Positions 1-7,891 of a stretch of 14,084 nucleotides of DNA are shown in pieces. Source of the stretch: Leptospiraceae bacterium (GTDB lineage: Bacteria; Spirochaetota; Leptospiria; Leptospirales; Leptonemataceae); contig JAGRNC010000023.1 of NCBI GenBank assembly GCA_020440935.1, positions 1-14,084 on the forward strand, written 5' to 3'. Within the stretch, counting starts at the first letter, position 1. Each line of letters opens with the position of its first letter. The notes under the pieces are model-generated. The model searched no databases. It was given only the letters and a program-made list of their open reading frames with translations, and had not been told where the DNA came from. The position numbers and the translations under genes were made by a program.

Positions 1-255
1 CGCATCGGAATCCATAGCGGTCCAGTCGTGGCCGGAGTAATCGGAAAGAAGAAATTCATTTATGACCTCTGGGGCGATGCGGTGAACGTGGCCAGCCGCA
101 TGGAATCGCATGGAGTAGTCGGTCGGATTCATACCAGCGAATCTGTGGCTCAGCGGTTGCAACAGAGCTACGCAATAGAAGCGCGGGAGCCGATGGTCAT
201 CAAGGGCAAAGGAACGATGCAGACTTATTTTCTTAATTACCGTCTTTCCAATTGA
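1..255 (+). CDS. Class III adenylate/guanylate cyclase, C-terminal fragment
   Basis: This is the last 84 codons of a class III nucleotide cyclase, which makes cAMP or cGMP from ATP or GTP; the rest lies before the window. The frame is open from base 1. It reads RIGIHSGPVVAGVIG, the conserved glycine-rich strand-turn of the catalytic domain, followed by DLWGDAVNVASRME. The latter carries the family's asparagine and arginine (NxxxR) that stabilise the transition state. The tail (HTSESVAQRL, then IKGKGTMQTYFL) matches the usual end of bacterial cyclase domains, so the domain sits at the protein's C-terminus. Upstream sensor or membrane domains cannot be seen. Nucleotide specificity cannot be decided because the purine-selecting residues are only partly in view. 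A downstream terminator is not apparent. Confidence 0.93.
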   Translation, partial: RIGIHSGPVVAGVIGKKKFIYDLWGDAVNVASRMESHGVVGRIHTSESVAQRLQQSYAIEAREPMVIKGKGTMQTYFLNYRLSN

Positions 256-391
256 ATCCATCGGCCCACGTCGTATATCTCGAATTTACCGTCCGCGCGA
301 TCCACTGGCTATTTATACTTACAAGGCAAAAGAACCTCGCTGGCCTCGCGAGGGACACTGCTCCAGGATAGAACCAGGTATTCGAGGTATC

Positions 392-432
392 CAGAGCGTC
401 TCCTAAACACTTAGGCGAGGGACGAGACTCTG
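392..432 (+). repeat. Compound inverted repeat (stem-loop)
   Basis: CAGAG (392-396) pairs with CTCTG (428-432) and TCTC (399-402) pairs with GAGA (424-427), separated by a two-base bulge. Inside lies a second small hairpin, CTAA (403-406) with TTAG (411-414) around the loop ACAC. No T run follows, so it is not an intrinsic terminator. It could be an RNA structure in the leader of the membrane protein gene or a protein-binding dyad. This is read by eye; no folding energy was computed. Confidence 0.35.
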
Positions 433-678
433 AAATGGGTGTTCCTTACTACTCAGGGCTCCTCCGAAATAGCGCACAAGACCAGCTTGCTTTCTGGAGT
501 ATCGATTGGGTCGCATAGGCAAAGGGACGGTGGAAGCGATTGGGATGTTGCGGCCTGGGAACCGAGCAACCGGTTAGATGTCGCCGCGCCCTACGTTCCT
601 GGTAATGCCCTTAGCCCAGGACCCTCAGCGAAAAAGCGGTGGACATGGGCATCGATCTTGAAAACACCTTTGATGGCT

Positions 679-684
679 GGAGGG
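679..684 (+). promoter_or_regulatory. Ribosome binding site that fixes the start at 694
   Basis: GGAGGG lies nine bases before the tandem ATGATG at 694 and 697. It is the only good Shine-Dalgarno match along the 5' part of this frame and favours 694 over GTG 439 or ATG 673. Confidence 0.6.
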
Positions 685-693
685 CCCTTTGCC

Positions 694-2337
694 ATGATGT
701 TGACTATAAAGAATAATAGCTCCATGATCCTGGTTCTGCTCCTTGGTGCGCTTTGGTATGGCTGGGTCTTTACACAATACTCTCCAGATACAAGTATTCG
801 CTCCGATGGAACTATAAAATATAAGAAGATTGTGGACTGGACTGAATACCGCGACTTTTACTATCACTACCAGTATCGGGAATTAGATCCGGAAAGAAGG
901 GGTATTTCTTCCATCCTGTCGGGATCTGCTCCTCATCGAGCAACGTACAAAGGACATGAAGTAATCACCTATCCGGAATTCTTTACCATTTTGGGCGCGG
1001 TGTGGCAAAGTGTTACCTCTCCCCATTGGCTTTTCTTAGTCCCGGTATTCTTGGGTATGCTTGAGCTGGCAGGATTCGTTTTTCTGGCTCGAAATATTAT
1101 AGGGCTCACCCATACGATGAGTTTTCTTGGCGGAGCAATCCTTCTCTTTGGCACGCCACAATTTCTGTTTAACCTGCAGTTACAGGAAGTTGTACTGGCG
1201 AGTAGTCTAACCCTCTGGAGTATCTCCCTCCTTTCCCTTAGCCGCAACCGCCGCAGCTCGCTACTGGCGATGGTTGCCGGATTACTCCTCGCCATGGCTT
1301 TTTTTAATCGGCAGGAGGTGATCTTTGCAGGATTCATATGTTGTGTCGCTATATTGATAGTTTCGGAGCTGGATGACGACTTCGGTTTCGAATTAAATTT
1401 GGGTCGAATCTGGAAAAGGCACGGTTTGGTTTTAACCTATGGGCTAACATTTCTTGGCGGATTCGTTCTCTATCTGGTCTATAACCAGGTGTATTTCGGA
1501 GCACCACTTGGAGTGCGTTATTATGCCGTCCTCGACGCAGGTTCCGGCTTTGCCCATCGATGGCACATATTCAGTTCGCTTATCTTTGGATCTTTTGATT
1601 CAAGAGCTCCGGTGCTTGGGCTGCTGGCACAGCTACCGCTATTGGTCCTCTTACCAATTCTTTATTTCTACGTGCGAACCGAGCTACGGGGGCCCATTCG
1701 CTGGATAGTGCCCTCTTCTATGGTAGGAACATTGCTGATATGCCTGGCTTCGCCAAACGATTCCTGGGGTGGCACCTGGGGACCAAGATTCACCATGGTC
1801 GTCCATGGCATTCTGATCGTTTCCCTGGTTGCCGTATTGGAAAAAGCCTGGTTTCGTTTTCGAAGAAATCGCTCTCGAATACTTCTCCTCGGTGCCGGAG
1901 TGGTATTGCTAATTGGAACCCTTGCGGTAACCGTGATTGGATGGAAATTAGAGAAATTTACTATCAGTTACGTTGAGGAACTACAGAATGATATTCACCA
2001 ATTGCATGGTGCCCCCATACTGGCGGTTTCAGATATCTACTATTATGCCGGGCTGACCATATTGGATTCTCCGATGCTGGAGGTGAAGGGAGGAAAAACC
2101 ATGGCATCTGATGTGGACTATTTCCTCAACCGTGCCAAAATAATGGATGCCGGCGACTTTGTTGTATTTCACTCTGATTTTTTTTCCGAAAAAGAAAAAT
2201 CCAAATATTCGATGTTCGAATCAATTCTAGAAAAGAAAGGGTTCGTGTTGAAACCGATTTCGGAAACCTCGCCGGGGCATGTACGCTTTCTTAAATTGCA
2301 GGCATCACCCAATGCGAATGTATCAAGGGCGCTCTGA
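694..2337 (+). CDS. Polytopic membrane protein, GT-C glycosyltransferase-like
   Basis: A 547-residue inner-membrane protein with about ten hydrophobic segments, the first at residues 11-27. Next comes a charged, tyrosine-rich extracytoplasmic stretch (about 30-95), then clustered membrane helices to about residue 440 and a soluble tail of about 105 residues. The layout (one helix, large loop, many helices, tail) and a WGGTWGPRF motif before a late helix resemble GT-C polyprenyl-phosphate-sugar transferases, in which WGPR-type motifs recur. The usual early acidic catalytic pair is not clearly visible, so enzymatic function is inferred, not shown. The start at 694 is chosen because GGAGGG lies nine bases upstream and the first helix follows directly; GTG 439 would add 85 unremarkable residues. 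Its 3' end overlaps the convergent MFS gene by 15 bases. Confidence 0.75.
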   Translation: MMLTIKNNSSMILVLLLGALWYGWVFTQYSPDTSIRSDGTIKYKKIVDWTEYRDFYYHYQYRELDPERRGISSILSGSAPHRATYKGHEVITYPEFFTILGAVWQSVTSPHWLFLVPVFLGMLELAGFVFLARNIIGLTHTMSFLGGAILLFGTPQFLFNLQLQEVVLASSLTLWSISLLSLSRNRRSSLLAMVAGLLLAMAFFNRQEVIFAGFICCVAILIVSELDDDFGFELNLGRIWKRHGLVLTYGLTFLGGFVLYLVYNQVYFGAPLGVRYYAVLDAGSGFAHRWHIFSSLIFGSFDSRAPVLGLLAQLPLLVLLPILYFYVRTELRGPIRWIVPSSMVGTLLICLASPNDSWGGTWGPRFTMVVHGILIVSLVAVLEKAWFRFRRNRSRILLLGAGVVLLIGTLAVTVIGWKLEKFTISYVEELQNDIHQLHGAPILAVSDIYYYAGLTILDSPMLEVKGGKTMASDVDYFLNRAKIMDAGDFVVFHSDFFSEKEKSKYSMFESILEKKGFVLKPISETSPGHVRFLKLQASPNANVSRAL

Positions 2338-3777
2338 ATGCAATCCCCCGTGCTCCTGCCTTCGATTCCAGCTAAAGTACAGACCAAGCAATCCCAGAGG
2401 CACTATGCAATAGGAAACGCCCTGCATTCCCCGCATGAACATCTCGGCTTCATGCATTGTTAGCGCACCGCCATCGGGGAATCCATTTTGCTGCGAAAAG
2501 ATATGAAATAGAACACCAGAGAATGCCACTCCCAGACTCTGACCGGTATACCGGAATAATCCAAGCAGGCCAGCTGCGACTCCTCGGCGATGAGCGGAAA
2601 CGCTCGACATAATGGCATTGTTGTTCGGCGCAAGAAATAGGCCCAGCCCGCAGCCAAATAGAACAATGCGCCAGATGACATCGAGGTAATCCATTTGCAG
2701 GTGGATCCCCGCGATGGCCAGTTCACCTGCCATTAATACAATGAGCCCGGTACTGGCCACACCTCTGGGTCCGAACCGATCGGAGAGCTTACCCGATATT
2801 GGCGACAGAATCATCAAAGTTAGAGGTAATGGGAGAATAAATATGCCTGCGGTCTGAGCGCTCAATCCGCGCAGCCCCTGCCAGTACCAGGGAAAGAGGA
2901 AAGTCATGCCCGAAAGCGAGATAGTGGCAAAGACTCCGGCGATCTGACCAAAAGTAAAACCGCGTACTTGAAACAATCGAATATCTATAAGAGGATGCGG
3001 ATGGCGTTGCTCCATGCGATACAGGATGAAGTATAACGCGAAGCCACCAAGGATACAAACCAATACGGTTTCATCGCCCCAGCCAAGATGCGGGCCCAGG
3101 GTAAGGCCAAGCAGCAGCGAAGCCGATCCAGCAAGCACAGTGGCCGCTCCGGCCCAGTCCAGAGGTTCTCGTCGGCGGTGGGATTTTAGCGGAGGAAGGA
3201 CAAAAGATGCAAATATGACGCTCAAAAAGCCGATCGGAACGTTAATTAGAAAGACCGAATGCCACTCGTAATGAGTTACCAGAAATCCCCCCAGAGAAGG
3301 TCCGATGGCTGCGCCACCGCTGACCAGAATGGCCTGCAGTCCCATGGCCAGCCCGCGTTTTCCCTCGGGAAATGTGTCTGCGATAATGGCCAGCGTGTTG
3401 CTGGTGATCATGGAGCCGCCCACGGCTTGAAGAACACGCCCCAGTATAAGTGTATTCATCGAAGATGAATAAGCGCAGAACAGGCTTGCCAATGCAAAAA
3501 TGGATACTCCAGACAGAAACAAGCGCTTTCTTCCCAGGATATCGGAAATTCGGCCAAAGACTGGAACCAGCCCCGTCAAGGTGAGGGTATAGGCAATGAT
3601 GCTCCATTCCACCTGCGCCATGGAGGCATGCATGTCGCGGCTTATGCTGGGAAGAGCAATGTTCAGGATCGTAACATCGATTACGACCATAAACAGGCCG
3701 GATGCAACAGCCAGGAGCACGAGATAGGGGTTCGAGAACTCTTCCGAGGGCAAGGAATCGGATCGCCGAGAAAACAT
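2323..3777 (-). CDS. MFS multidrug efflux transporter, DHA2 (EmrB/QacA) family
   Basis: A 484-residue integral membrane transporter that probably exports drugs or other small molecules using the proton gradient. The DHA2 hallmarks are visible. VIDVTILNIALP lies in the first helix. Motif A follows as GRISDILGRKR (about residues 75-85), and a motif C-like run GGAAIGPSLGG lies in helix five. A second motif A-like loop, GKLSDRFGPRG, is present in the C-terminal half. The length and hydrophobicity fit the 14-helix family. No EmrA-type membrane-fusion partner is adjacent, so it probably acts alone in the inner membrane. It is divergent from the sugar-nucleotide dehydratase gene and convergent with the membrane protein gene. 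The ATG at 3777 has no Shine-Dalgarno site. A TTGTAA hexamer lies about 30 bases upstream on the coding strand. Substrate is unknown. Confidence 0.92.
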   Translation of the reverse strand: MFSRRSDSLPSEEFSNPYLVLLAVASGLFMVVIDVTILNIALPSISRDMHASMAQVEWSIIAYTLTLTGLVPVFGRISDILGRKRLFLSGVSIFALASLFCAYSSSMNTLILGRVLQAVGGSMITSNTLAIIADTFPEGKRGLAMGLQAILVSGGAAIGPSLGGFLVTHYEWHSVFLINVPIGFLSVIFASFVLPPLKSHRRREPLDWAGAATVLAGSASLLLGLTLGPHLGWGDETVLVCILGGFALYFILYRMEQRHPHPLIDIRLFQVRGFTFGQIAGVFATISLSGMTFLFPWYWQGLRGLSAQTAGIFILPLPLTLMILSPISGKLSDRFGPRGVASTGLIVLMAGELAIAGIHLQMDYLDVIWRIVLFGCGLGLFLAPNNNAIMSSVSAHRRGVAAGLLGLFRYTGQSLGVAFSGVLFHIFSQQNGFPDGGALTMHEAEMFMRGMQGVSYCIVPLGLLGLYFSWNRRQEHGGLHSERP

Positions 3778-3961
3778 AAACCAGAGTCTCTGCAGGCCGG
3801 TAGGCTTACAACGGAATCACCGCTCCAGGATATGCCGACTAGACCCAGTTTGGTTGAGCCCAGGTCAGTCTCCTGGAGCTGTGAAGCCAGCCCCCCGGTA
3901 AGGCGTTTAATTGCCTGGAATCTTCGGTTGAATCTATGGCGGCTTTCCAGTTTCCTGGGTC

Positions 3962-4906
3962 ATGCAAAAGGCCTCTGCATTGATTACCGGCGCCGGCGGC
4001 CAGGATGGCTTCTATCTGTCCGATTATTTGAATTCAAGAGGCTACGTGGTATATGGGCTGGACCGTCCTGATTCCTTGCATAGGCTTGAAAACATAGAGG
4101 AGCAGAACCGAACATCGATTTCGCTGTTCGAGCCGGCCGCACTGGAGCAACTCATCAAGAGGATCAACCCTGGCGAGATATACCATTTAGCGGCGCACAG
4201 CTTTGTAAATACCACGCCTTCCGAAGAGCGTTCCATCCTGCGCAACAATCTGGAGGCCACGCACAACCTGCTTTCTGTATGTCGCGAGGCGGCGCCGAAC
4301 AGCCGATTCTGCCTTGCATGCTCCGCAGAGATTTTTGGGAACGCCGATCACAGCCCTCAATCCGAGGACTCTCCCATACGACCATCGAACATTTATGGGG
4401 CGAGTAAGGCTGCCTCGCATCATCTTGTAGGTGTGTACAGGCAGCAGGGGTATTTTGCCGTCAGCGCCATTCTATTCAATCATGAATCTGCTCGTCGGGG
4501 GCCCCAATTCGTTACGCAGAAAATTATTCAGACGGCGGTTGCGATTAAGCGGGGGCAAGCGTCGGAGTTGAAGCTTGGTAGTATGGATGCAGTGCGCGAT
4601 TGGGGCTACGCTCCCGATTATGTAAAGGCGATGAGCCTGATGCTTCATACCGATCGGCCTGCAGATTATGTAATTGCCACCGGCCAGGGGCGAACCGTTC
4701 AAGAATTTGCCGAACTCGTATTCAAAAGGTTGGACCTTCCTCTGGAAAGATATCTAGTTATAGAACCATCCTATATGCGCCGACCAGAAGCGAACCCCCG
4801 CATTGGAGATGCTTCCCGAATTCGCCGTGAACTTGGCTGGGAACCGGAACATTCCTTTGAGTACATGGTCGACGAAATGCTACAAAAGGCTCTGAAAGAA
4901 GGGTAA
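3962..4906 (+). CDS. gmd: GDP-mannose 4,6-dehydratase-like SDR enzyme
   Basis: An extended short-chain dehydrogenase of 314 residues. GMD converts GDP-D-mannose to GDP-4-keto-6-deoxymannose, the entry to GDP-fucose, GDP-rhamnose and related surface sugars. The start ITGAGGQDGFYLSDYL (residues 8-23) is the NADP-binding motif with the QDG typical of GMD. LFNHESARRG (171-180) and RDWGYAPDYVK (212-222) are close copies of GMD signature segments. The catalytic set is present as S121, E123, Y145 and K149, with serine in place of the usual threonine. The C-terminal IGDASRIRRELGWEP matches the family ending. It is somewhat shorter than typical GMDs (about 320-370). No other sugar-nucleotide gene is adjacent. 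A related C4-reductase or epimerase is the main alternative. The ATG lacks a clear Shine-Dalgarno site. Confidence 0.85.
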   Translation: MQKASALITGAGGQDGFYLSDYLNSRGYVVYGLDRPDSLHRLENIEEQNRTSISLFEPAALEQLIKRINPGEIYHLAAHSFVNTTPSEERSILRNNLEATHNLLSVCREAAPNSRFCLACSAEIFGNADHSPQSEDSPIRPSNIYGASKAASHHLVGVYRQQGYFAVSAILFNHESARRGPQFVTQKIIQTAVAIKRGQASELKLGSMDAVRDWGYAPDYVKAMSLMLHTDRPADYVIATGQGRTVQEFAELVFKRLDLPLERYLVIEPSYMRRPEANPRIGDASRIRRELGWEPEHSFEYMVDEMLQKALKEG

Positions 4907-4978
4907 TCCTCGCCATTCCACGGTTAGTAGCGCCCAAAATTCGGTTGCCGGGTCTGCGCCCACGGTAGATCCAGCAGA

Positions 4979-6379
4979 ATGTCTGATACGCTCAAACGAA
5001 AGCTAGGAGTCTGGACCGCAACGTTTGCCGTCTTTGCCAGTATGATCGGCTCCGGGATCTTTGGAAATACCGGTAAGGTCCAGGAGTTTGTGGGAGATCC
5101 ATTAATGGTTATGGCTCTCTGGCTTTTCTATGGAGTCGTAGCAATAGCGGGTGCGCTTACTTATTCCGAACTCGCAGCCCGAATGCCAGAAGCTGGTGGC
5201 GAATATGTCTACCTTCGCAAGACATTTGGTCCTCTCTGGGGATTTCTTTCCGGATGGATTTCGCTTATTGCCGGCTTTTCCGCGCCAGCCGCTATCGCGG
5301 CTTATCTTTCTGCCGAGTACATGGGCGCTCTGCTTTCCACTGCATTTCCAGGAAGCTCCTTGGATCTGCTGTTTCAAAACTGGAGTTTTTCTGTGGGCCT
5401 GGGATCCTGGGCTTTAGCCATTACTTTTAAGCAAATCTATATGGTGGCGCTGATCGTACTATTTAGCGTATTTCACGGAATTGGCGTCAAAAAGGGAGGT
5501 TGGATTCAGAATGCCCTCACTGCTTTGAAGCTGGCCATTGTACTGATTTTTCTTTTTGGCGGCATGGTTGCGATATTTATGGCGGACGGACCGGTGCACG
5601 ATCCGCTCAAATCGAATGGCGTAGAATGGGCAGGCGTGGGTATTGGTCTGCTCTGGGTGCTCTATGCCTATAGCGGCTGGAACGGCGCCTCCTATCTGGC
5701 CGGCGAGATTGAAAATCCGGAACGAAACGTTCCGCGAGCCATGATGTGGGGCACAGCGCTCACCGCCGTACTGTATGTGCTGTTGAATCTAATGTATTAT
5801 CTGGCATCGCCCGCATCTGCCTTCTCGGGATCTTTCACCGTGGCATCAATCATATCGGAAACTTTATTTGGCAAAGGCGTGGCGGTATTTTTTAACATCT
5901 GTTTCTGCCTCATACTTCTGTCTACTTTGTCGGCACAGGTTATGATTGGGCCGCGCGTCTACTATGCGATGGCTAAAGATGGAGTTTTCTTCAAATTCGC
6001 CAGCACCATTCATCCCAAATTCGAGACTCCTTTCTACTCGATCATTGTGCAGGGAGTGCTTTCCATAGTTTACATTCTGAGCGGAAGCTACTACGACGTA
6101 ATGACTTACATGGGATTCTCGCTTTCCATTTTTCCTTTTCTGACGGTGGTGGGCCTGTGGAAGCTACGAAAGAATAACCCCGATGCGCCGTACAAAGTGC
6201 CATTTTATCCCTGGACTCCACTGTTCTTTTTACTGGTCACTTTGATCATTATCATTACCAGCGCCGTTCACGAATGGGATAAGGCGCTCTTTGCGGTAGC
6301 CGGTATTGCCGTGGGCGCACTGATCTATTTCTTGATGCCCTATTATTCCCGAAGGTCCAGGGGCCGCTCCGAGGCCTGA
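4979..6379 (+). CDS. APC-family amino acid permease
   Basis: A 466-residue inner-membrane amino acid transporter of the amino acid-polyamine-organocation superfamily, with about twelve hydrophobic segments. GSGIFGNTG (residues 24-32) is the unwound part of helix one that binds the substrate's amino and carboxyl groups. GGEYVYLRKTFGPLWGFLSGW is the characteristic helix 2-3 loop. YSGWNGASYLAGEIENPERNVPRAM matches the helix 6-7 segment of the LAT/SteT branch, suggesting a neutral amino acid exchanger or uptake system. Substrate cannot be read from the sequence. The gene stands 72 bases after the dehydratase gene in the same direction. It has no obvious Shine-Dalgarno site; a TTGCCG/TAGATC pair with suboptimal 15-base spacing lies just upstream. 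The end is convergent with a small minus-strand gene 40 bases away. Confidence 0.92.
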   Translation: MSDTLKRKLGVWTATFAVFASMIGSGIFGNTGKVQEFVGDPLMVMALWLFYGVVAIAGALTYSELAARMPEAGGEYVYLRKTFGPLWGFLSGWISLIAGFSAPAAIAAYLSAEYMGALLSTAFPGSSLDLLFQNWSFSVGLGSWALAITFKQIYMVALIVLFSVFHGIGVKKGGWIQNALTALKLAIVLIFLFGGMVAIFMADGPVHDPLKSNGVEWAGVGIGLLWVLYAYSGWNGASYLAGEIENPERNVPRAMMWGTALTAVLYVLLNLMYYLASPASAFSGSFTVASIISETLFGKGVAVFFNICFCLILLSTLSAQVMIGPRVYYAMAKDGVFFKFASTIHPKFETPFYSIIVQGVLSIVYILSGSYYDVMTYMGFSLSIFPFLTVVGLWKLRKNNPDAPYKVPFYPWTPLFFLLVTLIIIITSAVHEWDKALFAVAGIAVGALIYFLMPYYSRRSRGRSEA

Positions 6380-6419
6380 GAAACCAGGTGCCAATCCCGA
6401 CCGCATTGGGCAGTACGTC

Positions 6420-6752
6420 TCAGTGGGAAAGGTAGCCGTATTGCTGAAGCTTGCTGGCCAAAAACCCGCTGGCTTCGTTGGATTCGATAATGTCCATGCT
6501 GCGATTGTCAGCATGGACGGTAATTTCCAAAAAGGAACATGCGCGCATTTCCAACCGCGCAAAACTATGTAGTAGCGATACCCGGGTCATGGCGCGCAAA
6601 TGAAAGCGAAACCCTGCGCTGATTGGCTCTACTGTATCAATCGCTTCATGGACGGCTCTTGCCGCAATTTTGTAATCGTTTCTTTCCTGTTCATCGAAAC
6701 TGGAAAAATCCGCTTCGGGTAGCATGGGCCATGGAATGCCTGGTTCGCCCAA
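6420..6752 (-). CDS. Small unrecognised protein, probably frameshifted or mis-started
   Basis: An open frame of 110 codons on the minus strand with a protein-like sequence: a charged helix-rich start (EADFSSFDEQERNDYKIAAR) and regular alternation of hydrophobic and polar residues up to the C-terminal YGYLSH. I recognise no family. The only starts at the 5' end are a TTG (6752) and a later ATG inside the frame, neither with a ribosome binding site, and a stop lies just upstream in this frame. An adjacent frame (6753-6850) gives another protein-like run that would make a natural N-terminus, so the original gene may be a protein of about 143 residues broken by one indel. A sequencing error is possible. 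No plus-strand gene competes for this space. It is convergent with the permease and divergent from the gene at 6868. Confidence 0.5.
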   Translation of the reverse strand: MGEPGIPWPMLPEADFSSFDEQERNDYKIAARAVHEAIDTVEPISAGFRFHLRAMTRVSLLHSFARLEMRACSFLEITVHADNRSMDIIESNEASGFLASKLQQYGYLSH

Positions 6753-6850
6753 ATTGCAATGTATTCAATAAACTTGCGTAGAAGAGGAGTATTCGATCCC
6801 GCGAAAAACGATTGCCATTCTAATTTGCGCATGTTCAGGTAGCGCTTCAA
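6753..6850 (-). pseudogene. Possible out-of-frame N-terminus of the gene at 6420-6752
   Basis: From TTG 6850 or ATG 6832 this frame encodes MRKLEWQSFFAGSNTPLLRK and then FIEYIAIW, which looks like a real amphipathic protein start. Beyond about 6750 the same frame turns into an unconvincing, proline- and arginine-rich sequence, while the neighbouring frame becomes protein-like. The switch is expected within roughly 6746-6761, because a stop closes the second frame just upstream. It lies 17 bases from the divergent start at 6868 and has no Shine-Dalgarno site of its own. Confidence 0.35.
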
Positions 6851-6856
6851 ACTTTC

Positions 6857-6863
6857 AGGAGGA
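6857..6863 (+). promoter_or_regulatory. Strong Shine-Dalgarno site for the gene at 6868
   Basis: AGGAGGA ends four bases before the ATG at 6868, a near-perfect match to the anti-Shine-Dalgarno sequence. It is the strongest ribosome binding site in the window and suggests high translation of the downstream protein. Confidence 0.85.
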
Positions 6864-6867
6864 TTCT

Positions 6868-7713
6868 ATGTCAGAACGAGCCAATCAAATGCTTTCCGAT
6901 TTTCAACAGGACGATTTTACGATCAAATTATTGTCCGCACTGGGCAACATAGTTCCCGGCGCCCCCGGATTCAAATTCTACAATTCCTTTGAAGACGGTG
7001 TTCGTTCCTACGTTCCCAATGCCAGTCCAGAAGTTATCGCCCGGGCAAAAGAGATCGCAGAGTCCGAAGAAATGCAAGATGCCCTGAAAGTAATGGGGTA
7101 TATCGACACCAGCGATAAGGTTATTGCTGGCTATGCAGGTATCAAAAACGTACTGAGTTTATTTGGCGGCGGAGGCGGCGAAAAGAAGCGCACGTTCGAA
7201 TCCGATCCGCAACAGGCACTGGATGCCGGAGTCAAAGCGCTGGCCATAGCCTATGCTGTGTACAAACTGATTCCGGGCGGCGTAGGCGAAAAGGTCTCCG
7301 AGTTCAAAGACCTGGAAAGCGGCAAAGAGATGGCTATCTACTTTGCCTCTATAGAAGTTGCATTGCCATTCCTGGATAATGCTGTGGAGGGCGGCGCCGG
7401 ACTCATCCAGAAGCTAATGAAATCCAATAGCGGCATCGCCGACAAATTCGGCTCTCTTGCAGGCGGCGGCGCCGAACAGGCCACTCAAATGCTTTCACAA
7501 TTATCGGGACCTCTGGATCAGTATGTGAATGTGGCCAAAGACCATGCAGGAACCATCGCCGATAAGGTAAAAAGTTATCTCCCGGCCGCAGCCAATGTTG
7601 CGGACTCGGCTACCGGGGCTGTGGCCACTGGAGCCGACCTCTTACCGGTCTGGACCTACCTGGGGGCCCGCCTGGTTACCGAAGTCGCCGCTCGTCGGGC
7701 AGCGGCTGGCTAG
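6868..7713 (+). CDS. Unrecognised 281-residue soluble protein, glycine/alanine rich
   Basis: I do not recognise this protein. It has no signal peptide and no clear membrane helix at the start (MSERANQMLSDFQQDDFTIK). The first half contains FEDGVRSYVPNASPEVIARA and a charged helix (residues 55-76). A GGGGG linker (100-104) follows. The second half is rich in small residues, with several amphipathic helices: 117-135, 158-168, 203-246 and 258-279. Some of these (for example ALAIAYAVYKLIPGGVG) could touch a membrane. The strong AGGAGGA site, independent position between divergent and downstream genes, and a clean intrinsic terminator about 95 bases after the stop indicate a monocistronic, probably well expressed gene. 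Possible roles include a structural, storage-granule or membrane-peripheral protein; none is supported by a motif. The reading frame itself is secure. Confidence 0.85.
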   Translation: MSERANQMLSDFQQDDFTIKLLSALGNIVPGAPGFKFYNSFEDGVRSYVPNASPEVIARAKEIAESEEMQDALKVMGYIDTSDKVIAGYAGIKNVLSLFGGGGGEKKRTFESDPQQALDAGVKALAIAYAVYKLIPGGVGEKVSEFKDLESGKEMAIYFASIEVALPFLDNAVEGGAGLIQKLMKSNSGIADKFGSLAGGGAEQATQMLSQLSGPLDQYVNVAKDHAGTIADKVKSYLPAAANVADSATGAVATGADLLPVWTYLGARLVTEVAARRAAAG

Positions 7714-7807
7714 ATTCCGGCTGCCTACCCAGGATTCAACCATCTCAAATGTTCATTCTCTCCTGCGCTGGCTTTTGGCGGCGCCGGAGGGATGCCTGGC
7801 TTTAATA

Positions 7808-7846
7808 GACGCCGCTGCAATCGATTCGCAGTGGCGTTTTGTTTTA
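7808..7846 (+). terminator. Intrinsic (rho-independent) terminator
   Basis: ACGCCGCTGC (7809-7818) pairs with GCAGTGGCGT (7828-7837) over ten positions, including one G-U pair. The loop is nine bases, and a T-rich tail (TTTTGTTTT, 7837-7845) follows. It lies 95 bases after the stop at 7713 and ends the transcript of the 281-residue protein. The copper chaperone downstream must therefore have its own promoter. Confidence 0.85.
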
Positions 7847-7891
7847 TTCGGTCGAGTTGACGGAGCTCATGCCGCCTGGTTCCTTGGAATC

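Larger units (their letters stand above)
256..693. other. Long non-coding stretch or leader upstream of the membrane protein gene
   Basis: No convincing gene is seen in these 438 bases. A GTG at 439 opens a frame that runs into the membrane protein gene. The 85 residues it would add are not hydrophobic, contain no recognisable motif, and have only a poorly spaced purine tract (about 416-423) before them. The stretch contains a compound stem-loop (392-432) and a smaller hairpin (335-353). No T-rich terminator follows either one. It may hold the promoter and 5' leader of the downstream gene, but no clear promoter was identified. Confidence 0.5.

Noticed and set aside
335..353. Hairpin CCTCGC/GCGAGG as terminator of the cyclase gene
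   Set aside because: No T-rich tail follows and it lies 80 bases after the stop, so there is no support for termination.
439..693. 85-residue N-terminal extension of the membrane protein from GTG 439
   Set aside because: No motif or hydrophobic signal, poorly spaced purine tract, and a much better Shine-Dalgarno site before ATG 694. Kept as non-coding, though not excluded.
3628..4071. 147-codon plus-strand frame spanning the MFS/dehydratase gap
   Set aside because: It overlaps the start of both real genes, has no domain and no ribosome binding site.
6230..6562. 110-codon minus-strand frame over the permease end
   Set aside because: More than a third overlaps the permease C-terminal helices antisense, and its product is proline/tryptophan-rich with no pattern; the neighbouring frame (6420-6752) looks more protein-like.
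7595..7891. Upstream extension of the copper chaperone frame
   Set aside because: It overlaps the previous gene and passes through the intrinsic terminator; the chaperone domain begins precisely at ATG 7892.
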